Of a stretch of DNA of 64,000 bases, positions 16,510-32,646 are shown piece by piece. The DNA comes from Siphonodentalium dalli (Eukaryota; Mollusca; Scaphopoda; Gadilida; Siphonodentaliidae): NCBI GenBank assembly GCA_032622095.1, contig CP136061.1, forward strand, positions 170,501,107-170,565,106. The letters are read 5' to 3'. Every line of letters begins with the position of its first letter. The first letter of the stretch is position 1. The position numbers and the translations under genes are program-made. A model generated the notes under the pieces. That model was not told the origin of the DNA, made no database searches, and saw nothing but the letters and a program-made list of their open reading frames with translations.

Positions 16510-18000
16510 GGTATCCCCACCATACACATATATAGGTATCCCCACCACATACATATATAGGTATCCTCACCACATACATATATAGGTATCCCCGCCACAC
16601 ACATATATAGGTCTCCCCACCACACACATATATAGGTATCACCACCACACATAAATAGGTATCCTCACCACATACATATATAGGTATCCCCGCCATACAC
16701 ATATATAGGTCTCCCCGATACACACATCTATAGGTATCCCCACCACATACATATATAGGTATCCCCACCACATACATCTATAGGTATTCCCACCACATAC
16801 ATATATAGGTATCACCACCACATACATATATAGGTATCCCCACCACATACATATATAGGTATCCCCACCCCATACATATATAGGTACCCTCACCACACAC
16901 ATCTATAGGTATCCTCACCACACACATATATAGGTATCCCCGCCACACATATATAGGTATCCCCACCACACACATATATAGGTATCCCCACCACACACAT
17001 GTATAGGTATCACCACCACATACATATATAGGTATCCCCACCACATACATATATAGGTATCCCCAACACATACATATATAGGTATCCCCACCACATACAT
17101 CTATAGGTATCCCTACCACGTACATCTATAGGTATCCCCACCACATACATATATAGGTATCCCCACCACATACATCTATAGGTATCCCCACCACATACAT
17201 ATATAGGTATCACCACCACACACATATATAGGTATCCCCACCACATACATATATAGGTATTCCCACCACATACATCTATAGGTATCCCCACCACATACAT
17301 ATATAGGTATCCCCACCACACATATATAGGTATCACCACCACATACATATATAGGTACCCTCACCACACACATCTATAGGTATCCTCACCACATACATAT
17401 ATAGGTATCCTCACCACATACATATATAGGTATCCCCGCCACACACATATATAGGTCTCCCCACCACACACATATATAGGTATCACCACCACACATAAAT
17501 AGGTATCCTCACCACATACATATATAGGTATCCCCGCCATACACATATATAGGTCTCCCCGATACACACATCTATAGGTATCCCCACCACATACATATAT
17601 AGGTATCCCCACCACATACATCTATAGGTATTCCCACCACATACATATATAGGTATCACCACCACATACATATATAGGTATCCCCACCACATACATATAT
17701 AGGTATCCCCACCCCATACATATATAGGTACCCTCACCACACACATCTATAGGTATCCTCACCACACACATATATAGGTATCCCCGCCACACATATATAG
17801 GTATCCCCACCACACACATATATAGGTATCCCCACCACACACATGTATAGGTATCACCACCACATACATATATAGGTATCCCCACCACATACAAATATAG
17901 GTATCCCCAACACATACATATATAGGTATCCCCACCACATACATATATAGGTATCCCTACCACATACATCTATAGGTATCCTCACCACATACATATATAG
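16510..18000 (+). repeat. 844-bp duplication step in macro-repeat copy 2
   Basis: Variant strings at about 16,640-17,000 recur at +844 bp (17,483-17,840), including the shared CCCCGCCATACAC and CCCCGATAC units. The first member is followed at about 17,010-17,350 by a string matching 12,358-12,696 and 19,390-19,728 instead. The step is therefore a mosaic of two sources rather than a clean tandem copy. The join is near 17,350, where a GGTACCCTCACC unit appears out of its usual context. Confidence 0.65.
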
Positions 18001-20519
18001 GTATCACCACCACATACATATATAAGCATCACCACCACACACATATAGGTATCCCTACCACATACATCTATAGGTATCCCCACCACATACATATATAGGT
18101 ATCCCCGCCACACACATATATAGGTATCCCCACCACACACATATATAGGTATCACCACCACACACATATATAGATATCCCCGCCACACACATATATAGGT
18201 ATCCCCACCACACACATATATAGGTATCCTCACCACATACATATACAGGTATCACCACCACATACATATATAGGTATCACGACCACATACATATATAGGT
18301 ATCCCCGCCACATACATATATAGGTGTCACCACCACACACATATATAAGTCTCCCCACCACACACATATATAGGTATCCCCGCCACATACATATATAGGT
18401 ATCACCACCAGACACATATATAGGTCTCCCCACCACATACATATATAGGTATCACCACCATACACATCTATAGGTATCCCCGCCACACACATCTATATGT
18501 ATCCCCACCACATACATATATAGGTATCCCCACCACACACATATGTAGGTATCCCCACCACATACATATCTAGGTATCACCACCACACACATATAGGTAT
18601 CCCCACCACATACATACAGGTATCCCCACCACACACATATAGGTATCCCCACCTCACACATCTATAGGTATCACCACCACATACATATATAGGTATCCCC
18701 ACCACATACATATATATGTATCCCCACCACATTCATATATAGGTATCCCCACCACATACATATATAGGTATCCCCACCACATACATATATAGGTATCCCC
18801 ACCACACATCTATAGGTATATGCACCACACATATATAGGTATCCCCACCTCATACATATATAGGTATCCCCACCATACACATATATAGGTATCCCCACCA
18901 CATACATATATAGGTATACTCACTACATACATATATAGGTATCCCCGCCACACACATATATAGGTCTCCCCACCACACACATATATAGGTATCACCACCA
19001 CACATAAATAGGTATCCTCACCACATACATATATAGGTATCCCCGCCACACACATATATAGGTCTCCCCGATACACACATCTATAGGTATCCCCACCACA
19101 TACATATATAGGTATCCCCACCACATACATCTATAGGTATTCCCACCACATACATATATATGTATCACCACCACATACATATATAGGTATCCCCACCACA
19201 TACATATATATGTATCCCCACCCCATACTTATATAGGTACCCTCACCACACACATCTATAGGTATCCTCACCACATACATATATAGGTATCCCCACCACA
19301 TACATATATAGGTATCCCCGCCACACACATATATAGGTATCCCCACCACACACATATATAGGTATCCCCACCACACACATGTATAGGTATCACCACCACA
19401 TACATATATAGGTATCCCCACCACATACATATATAGGTATCCCCAACACATACATATATAGGTATCCCCACCACATACATCTATAGGTATCCCTACCACG
19501 TACATCTATAGGTATCCCCACCACATACATATATAGGTATCCCCACCACATACATCTATAGGTATCCCCACCACATACATATATAGGTATCACCACCACA
19601 CACATATATAGGTATCCCCACCACATACATATATAGGTATTCCCACCACATACATCTATAGGTATCCCCACCACATACATATATAGGTATCCCCACCACA
19701 CATATATAGGTATCACCACCACATACATATATAGGTATCACCACCACACACATATAGGTATCCCCACCACATACATCTATAGGTATCCCCACCACACACA
19801 TATAGGTATCCCCACCACATACATCTATAGGTATCCCCACCACACACATATATAGGTATCACCACCACACACATATATAGATATCCCCGCCACATACATA
19901 TATAGGTATCCCCACCACACACATATATAGGTATCCCCACCACATACATATATAGGTATCACCACCACATACATATATAGGTATCCCCGCCACATACATA
20001 TATAGGTATCACCACCACACACATATATAAGTCTCCCCACCACACACATATATAGGTATCCCCGCCACATACATACAGGTATCCCCGCCACACACATCTA
20101 TATGTATCCCCACCACATACATATATAGGTATCCCCACCAAACACATATGTAGGTATCCCCACCACATACATATATAGGTATCACCACCACACACATATA
20201 GGTATCCCCGCCACATACATACAGGTATCCCCACCACACACATATAGGTATCCCCACCATACACATTGATAGGTATCCCCGCCACATACATATATAGGTA
20301 TCCCCACCACACATCTATAGGTATCCGCACCACAGATATATAGGTATCCCCACCTCATACATATATAGGTATCCCCACCATACACATATAGGTATCCCTA
20401 CCATACACATATATAGGTATCCCCACCACATACATATATAGGTATCCTCACCACATACATATATAGGTATCCCCGTCACACACATATATAGGTCTCCCCA
20501 CCACACACATATATAGGTA

Positions 20520-22950
20520 TCACCACCACAAATAAATAGGTATCCTCACCACATACATATATAGGTATCCCCGCCACACACATATATAGGTCTCCCCGAT
20601 ACACACATCTATAGGTATCCCCACCACATACATATATAGGTATCCCCACCACATACATCTATAGGTATTCCCACCACATACATATATATGTATCACCACC
20701 ACATACATATATAGGTATCCCCACCACATACATATATAGGTATCCCCACCCTATACTTATATAGGTACCCTCACCACACACATCTATAGGTATCCTCACC
20801 ACACACATATATAGGTATCCCCGCCACACACATATATAGGTATCCCCACCACACACATGTATAGGTATCACCACCACATACATATATAGGTATCCCCACC
20901 ACATACATATATAGGTATCCCCAACACATACATATATAGGTATCCCCACCACATACATCTATAGGTATCCCTACCACATACATCTATAGGTATCCCCACC
21001 ACATACATATATAGGTATCCCCACCACATACATCTATAGGTATCCCCACCACATACATATATAGGTATCACCACCACACACATATATAGGTATCCCCACC
21101 ACATACATATATAGGAATTCCCACCACATACATCTATAGGTATCCCCACCACATACATATATAGGTATCCCCACTACACATATATAGGTATCACCACCAC
21201 ATACATATATAGGTATCACCACCACACACATATAGGTATCCCCACCACATACATCTATAGGTATCCCCACCACATACATATATAGGTATCCCCGCCAAAC
21301 ACATATATAGGTATCCCCACCACACACATATACAGGTATCACCACCACACACATATATAGATATCCCCGCCACATACATATATAGGTATCCCCACCACAC
21401 ACATATATAGGTATCCCCACCACATACATATATAGGTATCATAACCACATACATATATAGGTATCACGACCACATACATATATAGGTATCCCCGCCACAT
21501 ACATATATAGGTATCACCACCACACACATATATAAGTCTCCCCACCACACACATATATAGGTATCCCCGCCACATACATACAGGTATCCCCACACACACA
21601 TCTATATGTATCCCCACCACAAATCTATAGGTATCCGCACCACATACATCTATATGTATCCCCACCACACACATATATAGGTATCTCCACCACATACATA
21701 TATAAGTATCCCCACCACATACATATATAGGTATCCCCATCACATTCATCTATATGTATCCCCACCACACACATATATAGGTATCCCCACCACATACATC
21801 TATAGGTATCCCCACCACATACATATATAGGTATCCCCACCACATACATCTATAGGTATTCCCACCACATACATATATAGGTATCACCACCACATACATA
21901 TATAGGTATCCCCACCACATACATATATAGGTATCCCCACCCCATACATATATAGGTACCCTCACCACACACATCTATAGGTATCCTCACCACACACATA
22001 TATAGGTATCCCCGCCACACACATATATAGGTATCCCCACCACACACATATATAGGTATCCCCACCACACACATGTATAGGTATCATCACCACATACATA
22101 TATAGGTATCCCCACCACATACATATATAGGTATCCGCAACACATACATATATAGGTATCCCCACCACATACATCTATAAGTATCCCTACCACATACATC
22201 TATAGGTATCCCCACCACATACATATATAGGTATCCCCACCACATACATATATAGGTATCCCCACCACATACATATATAGGTATCACCACCACACACATA
22301 TATAGGTATCCCCACCACATACATATATAGGTATTCCCACCACATACATCTATAGGTATCCCCACCACATACATATAAATGTATCCCCACCACACATATA
22401 TAGGTATCACCACCACATACATATATAGGTATCACCACCACACACATATATAGGTATCACCACCACACACATATATAGATATCCCCGCCAAATACCTATA
22501 TAGGTATCCCCACCACACACATATATAGGTATCCCCACCACATACATATATAGGTATCACCACCACATACATATATAGGTATCACGACCCCATACATATA
22601 TAGGTATCCCCGCCACATACATATATAGTTATCACCACCACACACATATATAAGTCTCCCCACCACACACATATATAGGTATCCCCGCCACATACATACA
22701 GGTATCCCCGCCACACACATCTATATGTATCCCCACCACATACATATATAGGTATCCCCACCACACACATATGTAGGTATCCCCGCCACATACATATATA
22801 GGTATCACCACCACACACATATAGGTATCCCCGCCACATACATACAGGTATCCCCACCACACACATATAGGTATCCCCACCATACACATTTATAGGTATC
22901 CCCGCCACATACATATATAGGTATCCCCACCACACATCTATAGGTATCCG
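20520..22950 (+). repeat. Macro-repeat M, copy 3 (partial)
   Basis: This follows copy 2 at +5,852 up to about 21,600, and copy 1 at +12,668 from about 8,000 to 10,250. It keeps the 628 bp that copy 2 lost. Beyond about 22,950 the order changes, so only roughly the first third of the macro-repeat is present. Private changes include CCACAAATC near 21,620 and CATCACATTCATC near 21,740. Confidence 0.75.
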
Positions 22951-23319
22951 CACCACACATATATAGGTATCCCCACCTCATACATATATAGGTATCCCCA
23001 CCATACACATATATAGGTATCCCCACCACATACATATATAGGTATCCTCACCACATACATATATAGGTATCCCCGCCACACACATATATAGGTCTCCCCA
23101 CCACACACATATATAGGTATCACCACCACACATAAATAGGTATCCTCACCACATACATATATAGGTATCCCCACCACATACATATATAGGTATCCCCACC
23201 ACATACATCTATAGGTATTCCCACCACATACATATATATGTATCACCACCACATACATATATAGGTATCCCCACCACATACATATATAGGTATCCCCACC
23301 CCATACTTATATAGGTACC

Positions 23320-25240
23320 CTCACCACACACATCTATAGGTATCCTCACCACACACATATATAGGTATCCCCGCCACACACATATATAGGTATCCCCACC
23401 ACACAGATGTATAGGTATCACCACCACATACATATATAGGTATCCCCACCACATACATATATAGGTATCCCCAACACATACATATATAGGTATCCCCACC
23501 ACAACCATCTATAGGTATCCCTACCACATACATCTATAGGTATCCCCACCACATACATATATAGGTATTCCCACCACATACATCTATAGGTATCCCCACC
23601 ACATACATATATAGGTATCACCACCACACACATATATAGGTATCCCCACCACATACATATATAGGAATTCCCACCACATACATCTATAGGTATCCCCACC
23701 ACATACATATATAGTTATCCCCACCACACATATATAGGTATCACCACCACATACATATATAGGTATCACCACCACACACATATAGGTATCCCCACCACAT
23801 ACATCTATAGGTATCCCCACCACATACATATATAGGTATCACCACCACACACATATATAGGTATCCCCACCACATACATATATAGGAATTCCCACCACAT
23901 ACATCTATAGGTATCCCCACCACATAAATATATAGTTATCCCCACCACACATATATAGGTATCACCACCACATACATATATAGGTATCACCACCACACAC
24001 ATATAGGTATCCCCACCACATACATCTATAGGTATCCCCACCACATACATATATAGGTATCCCCGCCAAACACATATATAGGTATCCCCACCACACACAT
24101 ATATAGGTATCACCACCACACACATATATAGATATCCCCTCCACATACATATATAGGTATCCCCACCACACACATATATAGGTATCCCCACCACATACAT
24201 ATATAGGTATCACCACCACATACATATATAGGTATCACGACCACATACATATATAGGTATCCCCGCCACATACATATATAGGTATCACCACCACACACAT
24301 ATATAAGTCTCCCCACCACACACATATATAGGTATCCCCGCCACATACATACAGGTATCCCCACCACACACATCTATATGTATCCCCACCACACATATAT
24401 AGGTATCCGCACCACATACATCTATATGTATCCCCACCACACACATATATAGGTATCCCCACCACATACATATATAAGTATCCCCACCACATACATATAT
24501 AGGTATCCCCACCACATACATCTATATGTATCCCCACCACACACATATATAGGTATCCCCACCACATACATCTATAGGTATCCCCACCACATACATATAT
24601 AGGTATCCCCACCACATACATCTATAGGTATTCCCACCACATACATATATAGGTATCACCACCACATACATATATAGGTATCCCCACCACATACATATAT
24701 AGGTATCCCCACCCCATACATATATAGGTACCCTCACCACACACATCTATAGGTATCCTCACCACACACATATATAGGTATCCCCGCCACACACATATAT
24801 AGGTATCCCCACCACACACATATATAGGTATCCCCACCACACACATGTATAGGTATTATCACCACATACATATATAGGTATCCCCACCACATACATATAT
24901 AGGTATCCGCAACACATACATATATAGGTATCCCCACCACATACATCTATAGGTATCCCTACCACATACATCTATAGGTATCCCCACCACATACATATAT
25001 AGGTATCCCCACCACATACATATATAGGTATCCCCACCACATACATATGTAGGTATCACCACCACACACATATATAGGTATCCCCACCACATACATATAT
25101 AGGTATTCCCACCACATACATCTATAGGTATCCCCACCACATACATATATATGTATCCCCACCACACATATATAGGTATCACCACCACATACATATATAG
25201 GTATCTCCACCACACACATATCGGTATCCCTACCACATAC
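23320..25240 (+). repeat. Copy of the 20,770-22,450 block
   Basis: The offset is 2,550 bp up to about 23,560 and 2,771-2,772 bp after it. The 221-bp difference is the local tandem duplication listed separately. The copy carries private changes such as GGTATTATCACC near 24,855, where the source has GGTATCATCACC. Confidence 0.75.
23560..24010 (+). repeat. 221-bp tandem duplication marked by two EcoRI-type units
   Basis: GGAATTCC units at 23,665 and 23,886 lie 221 bp apart and are flanked on both sides by the same variant order, including the rare ATAGTTATCCCC at about 23,713 and 23,934. 221 bp equals seven 25-mers and two 23-mers. Confidence 0.8.
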
Positions 25241-25805
25241 ATCTATAGGTATCCCCACCACATACATATATAGGTATCCCCGCCACACACATATATAGGT
25301 ATCCCCACCACACACATATATAGGTATCAACACCACACACATATATAGATATCCCCGCCACATACATATATAGGTATCCCCACCACACACATATATAGGT
25401 ATCCCACCACATACATATATAGGTATCACCACCACATACATATATAGGTATCACGACCACATACATATATAGGTATCCCCGCCACATACATATATAGGTA
25501 TCACCACCACACACATATATAAGTCTCCCCACCACACACATATATAGGTATCCCCGCCACATACATATATAGGTATCACCACCACAAACATATATAGGTC
25601 TCCCCACCACATACATCTATAGGTATCCCCACCATACACATCTATAGGTATCCCCGCCACACACATCTATATGTATCCCCACCACATACATATATAGGTA
25701 TCCCCACCACACACATATGTAGGTATCACCACCATATACATATATAGGTATCCCCAACACATACATATATAGGTATCCCCACCACATACATCTATAGGTA
25801 TCCCT

Positions 25806-26400
25806 ACCACATACATCTATAGGTATCCCCACCACATACATATATAGGTATCCCCACCACATACATGTATAGGTATCCCCACCACATACATATATAGGTA
25901 TCACCACCACACACATATATAGGTATCCCCACCACATACATATATAGGAATTCCCACCACATACATCTATAGGTATCCCCACCACATACATATATAGGTA
26001 TCCCCACCACACATATATAGGTATCACCACCACATACATATATAGGTATCACCACCACATACATATATAGGTATCACCACCACACACATATAGGTATCCC
26101 CACCACATACATCTATAGGTATCCCCACCACATACATATATAGGTATCCCCACCACATACATGTATAGGTATCCCCACCACATACATATATAGGTATCAC
26201 CACCACACACATATATAGGTATCCCCACCACATACATATATAGGAATTCCCACCACATACATCTATAGGTATCCCCACCACATACATATATAGGTATCCC
26301 CACCACACATATATAGGTATCACCACCACATACATATATAGGTATCACCACCACATACATATATAGGTATCACCACCACACACATATAGGTATCCCCACC
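25806..26400 (+). repeat. 296-bp tandem duplication
   Basis: Two adjacent copies, about 25,806-26,101 and 26,102-26,397, show the marker CATGTATAGG at 25,864 and 26,160 and GGAATTCC at 25,948 and 26,244, both exactly 296 bp apart. The related block at 35.5-36.3 kb has only one copy: its offset to this region falls from 9,924 to 9,628 bp, a difference of 296. Confidence 0.85.
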
Positions 26401-29400
26401 ACATACATCTATAGGTATCCCCACCACATACATATATAGGTATCCCCGCCAAACACATATATAGGTATCCCCACCACACACATATATAGGTATCACCACC
26501 ACACACATATATAGATATCCCCGCCACATACATATATAGGTATCCCCACCACACACATATATAGGTATCCCCACCACATACATATATAGGTATCACCACC
26601 ACATACATATATAGGTATCACGACCACATACATATATAGGTATCCCCGCCACATACATATATAGGTATCACCACCACACACATATATAAGTCTCCCCACC
26701 ACACACATATATAGGTATCCCCGCCACATACATACAGGTATCCCCACCACACACATCTATATGTATCCCCACCACACATCTATAGGTATCCGCACCACAT
26801 ACATCTATATGTATCCCCACCACACACATATATAGGTATCCCCACCACATACATATATAAGTATCCCCACCACATATATATATAGGTATCCCCACCACAT
26901 ACATCTATATGTATCCCCACCACACACATATATAGGTATCCCCACCACATACATCTATAGGTATCCCCACCACATACATATATAGGTATCCCCACCACAT
27001 ACATCTATAGGTATTCCAACCACATACATATATAGGTATCACCACCACATACATATATAGGTATCCCCACCACATACATATATAGGTATCCCCACCCCAT
27101 ACATATATAGGTACCCTCACACACACATCTATAGGTATCCTCACCAAACACATATATAGGTATCCCCACCACACACATATATAGGTATCCCCACCACACA
27201 CATGTATAGGTATCATCACCACATACATATATAGGTATCCCCACCACATACATATATAGGTATCCGCAACACATACATATATAGGTATCCCCACCACATA
27301 CATCTATAGGTATCCCTACCACATACATCTATAGGTATCCCCACCACATACATATATAGGTATCCCCACCACATACATATATAGGTATCCCCACCACATA
27401 CATATATAGGTATCACCACCACACACATATATAAGTATCCCCACCACATACATATATAGGTATTCCCACCAGATACATCTATAGGTATCCCCACCACATA
27501 CATATATATGTATCCCCACCACACATATATAGGTATCACCACCACATACATATATAGGTATCACCACCACACACATATAGGTATCCCTACCACATACATC
27601 TATAGGTATCCCCACCACATACATATATAGGTATCCCCGCCACACACATATATAGGTATCCCCACCACACACATATATAGGTATCACCACCACACACATA
27701 TATATATATCCCCGCCACATACATATATAGGTATCCCCACCACACACATATATAGGTATCCCCACCACATACATATATAGGTATCACCACCACATACATA
27801 TATAGGTATCACGACCACATACATATATAGGTATTCCCGCCACATACATATATAGGTATCACCACCACACACATATATAAGTCTCCCCACCACACACATA
27901 TATAGGTATCCCCGCCACATACATATATAGGTATCACCACCACACACATATATAGGTCTCCCCACCACATACATCTATAGGTATCCCCACCATACACATC
28001 TATAGGTATCCCCGCCACACACATCTATATGTATCCCCACCACATACATATATAGGTATCCCCACCACACACATATGTAGGTATCCCCACCACATACATA
28101 TCTAGGTATCACCACCACACACATATAGGTATCCCCGCCACATACATACAGGTATCCCCACCACACACATATAGGTATCACCACCTCACACATCTATAGG
28201 TATCACCACCACATACATATATAGGTATCCCCACCACATACATATATAGGTATCCCCACCACATTCATATATAGGTATCCCCACCACATACATATATAGG
28301 TATCCCCACCACATACATATATAGGTATCCCCACCACACATATATAGGTATCCGCACCACACATATATAGGTATCCCCACCTCATACATATATAGGTATC
28401 CCCACCATACACATATATAGGTATCCCCACCACATACATATATAGGTATCCTCACCACACACATATATAGATATCCCCGCCACACACATATATAGGTCTC
28501 CCCACCACACACATATATAGGTATCACCACCACACATAAATAGGTATCCTCACCACATACATATATAGGTATCCCCGCCACACACATATATAGGTCTCCC
28601 CGATACACACATCTATAGGTATCCCCACCACATACATATATAGGTATCCCCACCACATACATCTATAGGTATTCCCACCACATACATATATATGTATCAC
28701 CACCACATACATATATAGGTATCCCCACCACATACATATATAGGTATCCCCACCCCATACTTATATAGGTACCCTCACCACACACATCTATAGATATCCT
28801 CACCACACACATATATAGGTATCCCCGCCACACACATATATAGGTATCACCACCACACACGTAGATAGGTATCCCCACCACACACATGTATAGGTATCAC
28901 CACCACATACATATATAGGTATCCCCACCACATACATATATAGGTATCCCCAACACATACATATATAGGTATCCCCACCACATACATATATAGGTATCCC
29001 TACGACATACATCTATAGGTATCCCCACCACATACATATATAGATATCCCCACCACATACATCTATAGGTATCCCCACCACATACATATATAGGTATCAC
29101 CACCACACACATATATAGGTATCCCCACCACATACATATATAGGTATTCCCACCACATACATCTATAGGTATCCCCACCACATACATATATAGGTATCCC
29201 CACCACACATATATAGGTATCACCACCACATACATATATAGGTATCACCACCACACACATATAGGTATCCCCACCACATACATCTATAGGTATCCCCACC
29301 ACATACATATATAGGTATCCCCGCCAAACACATATATAGGTATCCCCACCACACACATATATAGGTATCACCACCACACACATATATAGATATCCCCGCC

Positions 29401-30063
29401 ACATACATATATAGGTATCCCCACCACACACATATATAGGTATCCCCACCACATACATATATAGGTATCACCACCACATACATATATAGGTATCACGACC
29501 ACATACATATATAGGTATCCCCGCCACATACATATATAGGTATCACCACCACACACATATATAAGTCTCCCCACCACACACATATATAGGTATCCCCGCC
29601 ACATACATATATAGGTATCACCACCACACACATATATAGGTCTCCACACCACATACATCTATAGGTATCCCCACCATACACATCTATAGGTATCCCCGCC
29701 ACACACATCTATATGTATCCCCACCACATACATATATAGGTATCCCCACCACACACATATGTAGGTATCCCCACCACATACATGTATAGGTATCACCACC
29801 ACATACATATATAGGTATCCCCAACACATACATATATAGGTATCCCCACCACATACATCTATAGGTATCCCTACCACATACATCTATAGGTATCCCCACC
29901 ACATACATATATAGGTATCCCCACCACATACATCTATAGGTATCCCCACCACATACATATATAGGTATCACCACCACACACATATATAGGTATCCCCACC
30001 ACATACATATATAGGTATCCCCACCACATACATCTATAGGTATCCCCTCCACATACATATATA

Positions 30064-30109
30064 GGTATCCCCACCACACATATATAGGTATCCCCACCAC
30101 ACATATATA
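30064..30109 (+). repeat. Duplicated 23-bp short unit
   Basis: Two identical 23-mers (GGTATCCCCACC then ACACATATATA) lie side by side at 30,064-30,086 and 30,087-30,109. The matching places at 34,670 and 49,970 have one. This changes the reading phase and creates the longest open frame in the window (222 codons on the minus strand, 29,684-30,352), showing that such frames follow unit indels rather than selection. Confidence 0.88.
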
Positions 30110-31054
30110 GGTATCACCACCACATACATATATAGGTATCACCACCACACACATATAGGTATCCCCACCACATACATCTATAGGTATCCCCACCACATAC
30201 ATATATAGGTATCCCCGCCAAACACATATATAGATATCCCCACCACACACATATATAGGTATCACCACCACACACATATATAGATATCCCCGCCACATAC
30301 ATATATAGGTATCCCCACCACACACATATATAGGTATCCCCACCACATACATATATAGGTATCACCACCACATACATATATAGGTATCACGACCACATAC
30401 ATATATAGGTATCCCCGCCACATACATATATAGGTATCACCACCACACACATATATAAGTCTCCCCACCACACACATATATAGGTATCCCCGCCACATAC
30501 ATACAGGTATCCCCACCACACACATCTATATGTATCCCCACCACACATCTATAGGTATCCGCACCACATAAATCTATATGTATCCCCACCACACACATAT
30601 ATAGGTATCCCCACCACATACATATATAAGTATCCCCACCACATACATATATAGGTATCCCCACCACATACATCTATATGTATACCCACCACACACATAT
30701 ATAGGTATCCCCACCACATACATCTATAGGTATCCCCACCACATACATATATAGGTATCCCCACCACATACATCTATAGGTATTCCCACCACATACATAT
30801 ATAGGTATCACCACCACATACATATATAGGTATCCCCACCACATACATATATAGGTATCACCACCCCATACATATATAGGTACCCTCACCACACACATCT
30901 ATAGGTATCCTCACCACACACATATATAGGTATCCTCACCAAACACATATATAGGTATCCCCACCACACACATATATAGGTATCCCCACCACACACATGT
31001 ATAGGTATCATCACCACATACATATATAGGTATCCCCACCACATACATATATAG

Positions 31055-32646
31055 GTATCCGCAACACATACATATATAGGTATCCCCACCACATACATCT
31101 ATAGGTATCCCTACCACATACATCTATAGGTATCCCCACCACATACATATATAGGTATCCCCACCACATACATATATAGGTATCCCCACCACATACATAT
31201 ATAGGTATCACCACCACACACATATATAAGTATCCCCACCACATACATATATAGGTATTCCCACCAGATACATCTATAGGTATCCCCACCACATGCATAT
31301 ATATGTATCCCCACCACACATATATAGGTATCACCACCACATACATATATACGTATCACCACCACACACATATAGGTATCCCTACCACATACATCTATAG
31401 GTATCCCCACCACATACATATATAGGTATCCCCGCCACACACATATATAGGTATCCCCACCACACACATATATAGGTATCACCACCACACACATATATAG
31501 ATATCCCCGCCACATACATATATAGGTATCCCCACCACACACATATATAGGTATCCCCACCACATACATATATAGGTATCACCACCACATACATATATAG
31601 GTATCACGACCACATACATATATATGTATTCCCGCCACATACATATATAGATATCACCACCACACACATATATAAGTCTCCCCACCACACACATATATAG
31701 GTATCCCCGCCACATACATATATAGGTATCACCACCACACACATATATAGGTCTCCCCACCACATACATCTATAGGTATCCCCACCATACACATCTATAG
31801 GTATCCCCGCCACACACATCTATATGTATCCCCACCACATACATATATAGGTATCCGCAACACATACATATATAGGTATCCCCACCACATACATCTATAG
31901 GTATCCCTACCACATACATCTATAGGTATCCCGACCACATACATATATAGGTATCCCCACCACATACATATATAGGTATCCCCACCACATACCTATATAG
32001 GTATCACCACCACACACATATATAGGTATCCCCACCACATACATATATAGGTATTCCCACCAGATACATCTATAGGTATCCCCACCACATACATATATAT
32101 GTATCCCCACCACACATATATAGGTATCACCACCACATACATATATAGGTATAACCACCACACACATATAGGTATCCCTACCACATACATCTATAGGTAT
32201 CCCCACCACATACATATATAGGTATCCCCGCCACACACATATATAGGTATCCCCACCACACACATATATAGGTATCACCACCACACACATATATAGATAT
32301 CCCCGCCACATACATATATAGGTATCCCCACCACACACATATATAGGTATCCCCACCACATACATATATAGGTATCACCACCACATACATATATAGGTAT
32401 CACGACCACATACATATATAGGTATCCCCGCCACATACATATATAGGTATCACCACCACACACATATATAAGTCTCCCCACCACACACATATATAGGTAT
32501 CCCCGCCACACACATATATAGGTATCACCACCACACACATATATAGGTCTCCCCACCACATACATCTATAGGTATCCCCACCATACACATCTATAGGTAT
32601 CCCCGCCACACACATCTATATGTATCCCCACCACATACATATATAG
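31055..32646 (+). repeat. 796-bp tandem duplication
   Basis: The two copies join near 31,849, where a string matching 28,040 (offset 3,795) passes into GGTATCCGCAAC matching 27,260 (offset 4,591); the difference is 796. The marker CCAGATACATC occurs at 31,266 and 32,062, 796 bp apart. The same tandem pair is present at 38,054-39,645, but only one copy is found in the related block at 50.2-51.7 kb. Private changes in the first member include CATGCATATATA and ATATATACGTATCACC near 31,290-31,350. Confidence 0.88.

Larger units (their letters stand above)
14668..20519 (+). repeat. Macro-repeat M, copy 2 (5,852 bp to the next copy)
   Basis: This is the second copy of the 7,852-14,667 macro-repeat. 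It holds the 1,180-bp segment once, lacks 628 bp near 15.8-16.0 kb, and gains 844 bp near 16.5-17.4 kb. The next copy begins 5,852 bp further on (14,668 to 20,520). The length difference from copy 1 (6,816 against 5,852) is 964 bp, which equals 1,180 plus 628 minus 844. Confidence 0.78.

Noticed and set aside
29684-30352. 222-codon open frame on the minus strand, the longest in the window
   Set aside because: It is entirely repeat-derived. It exists because two 23-bp units are adjacent at 30,064-30,109; the equivalent places at 34.7 and 50.0 kb are closed. It has no non-repeat sequence, codon signal or start context.
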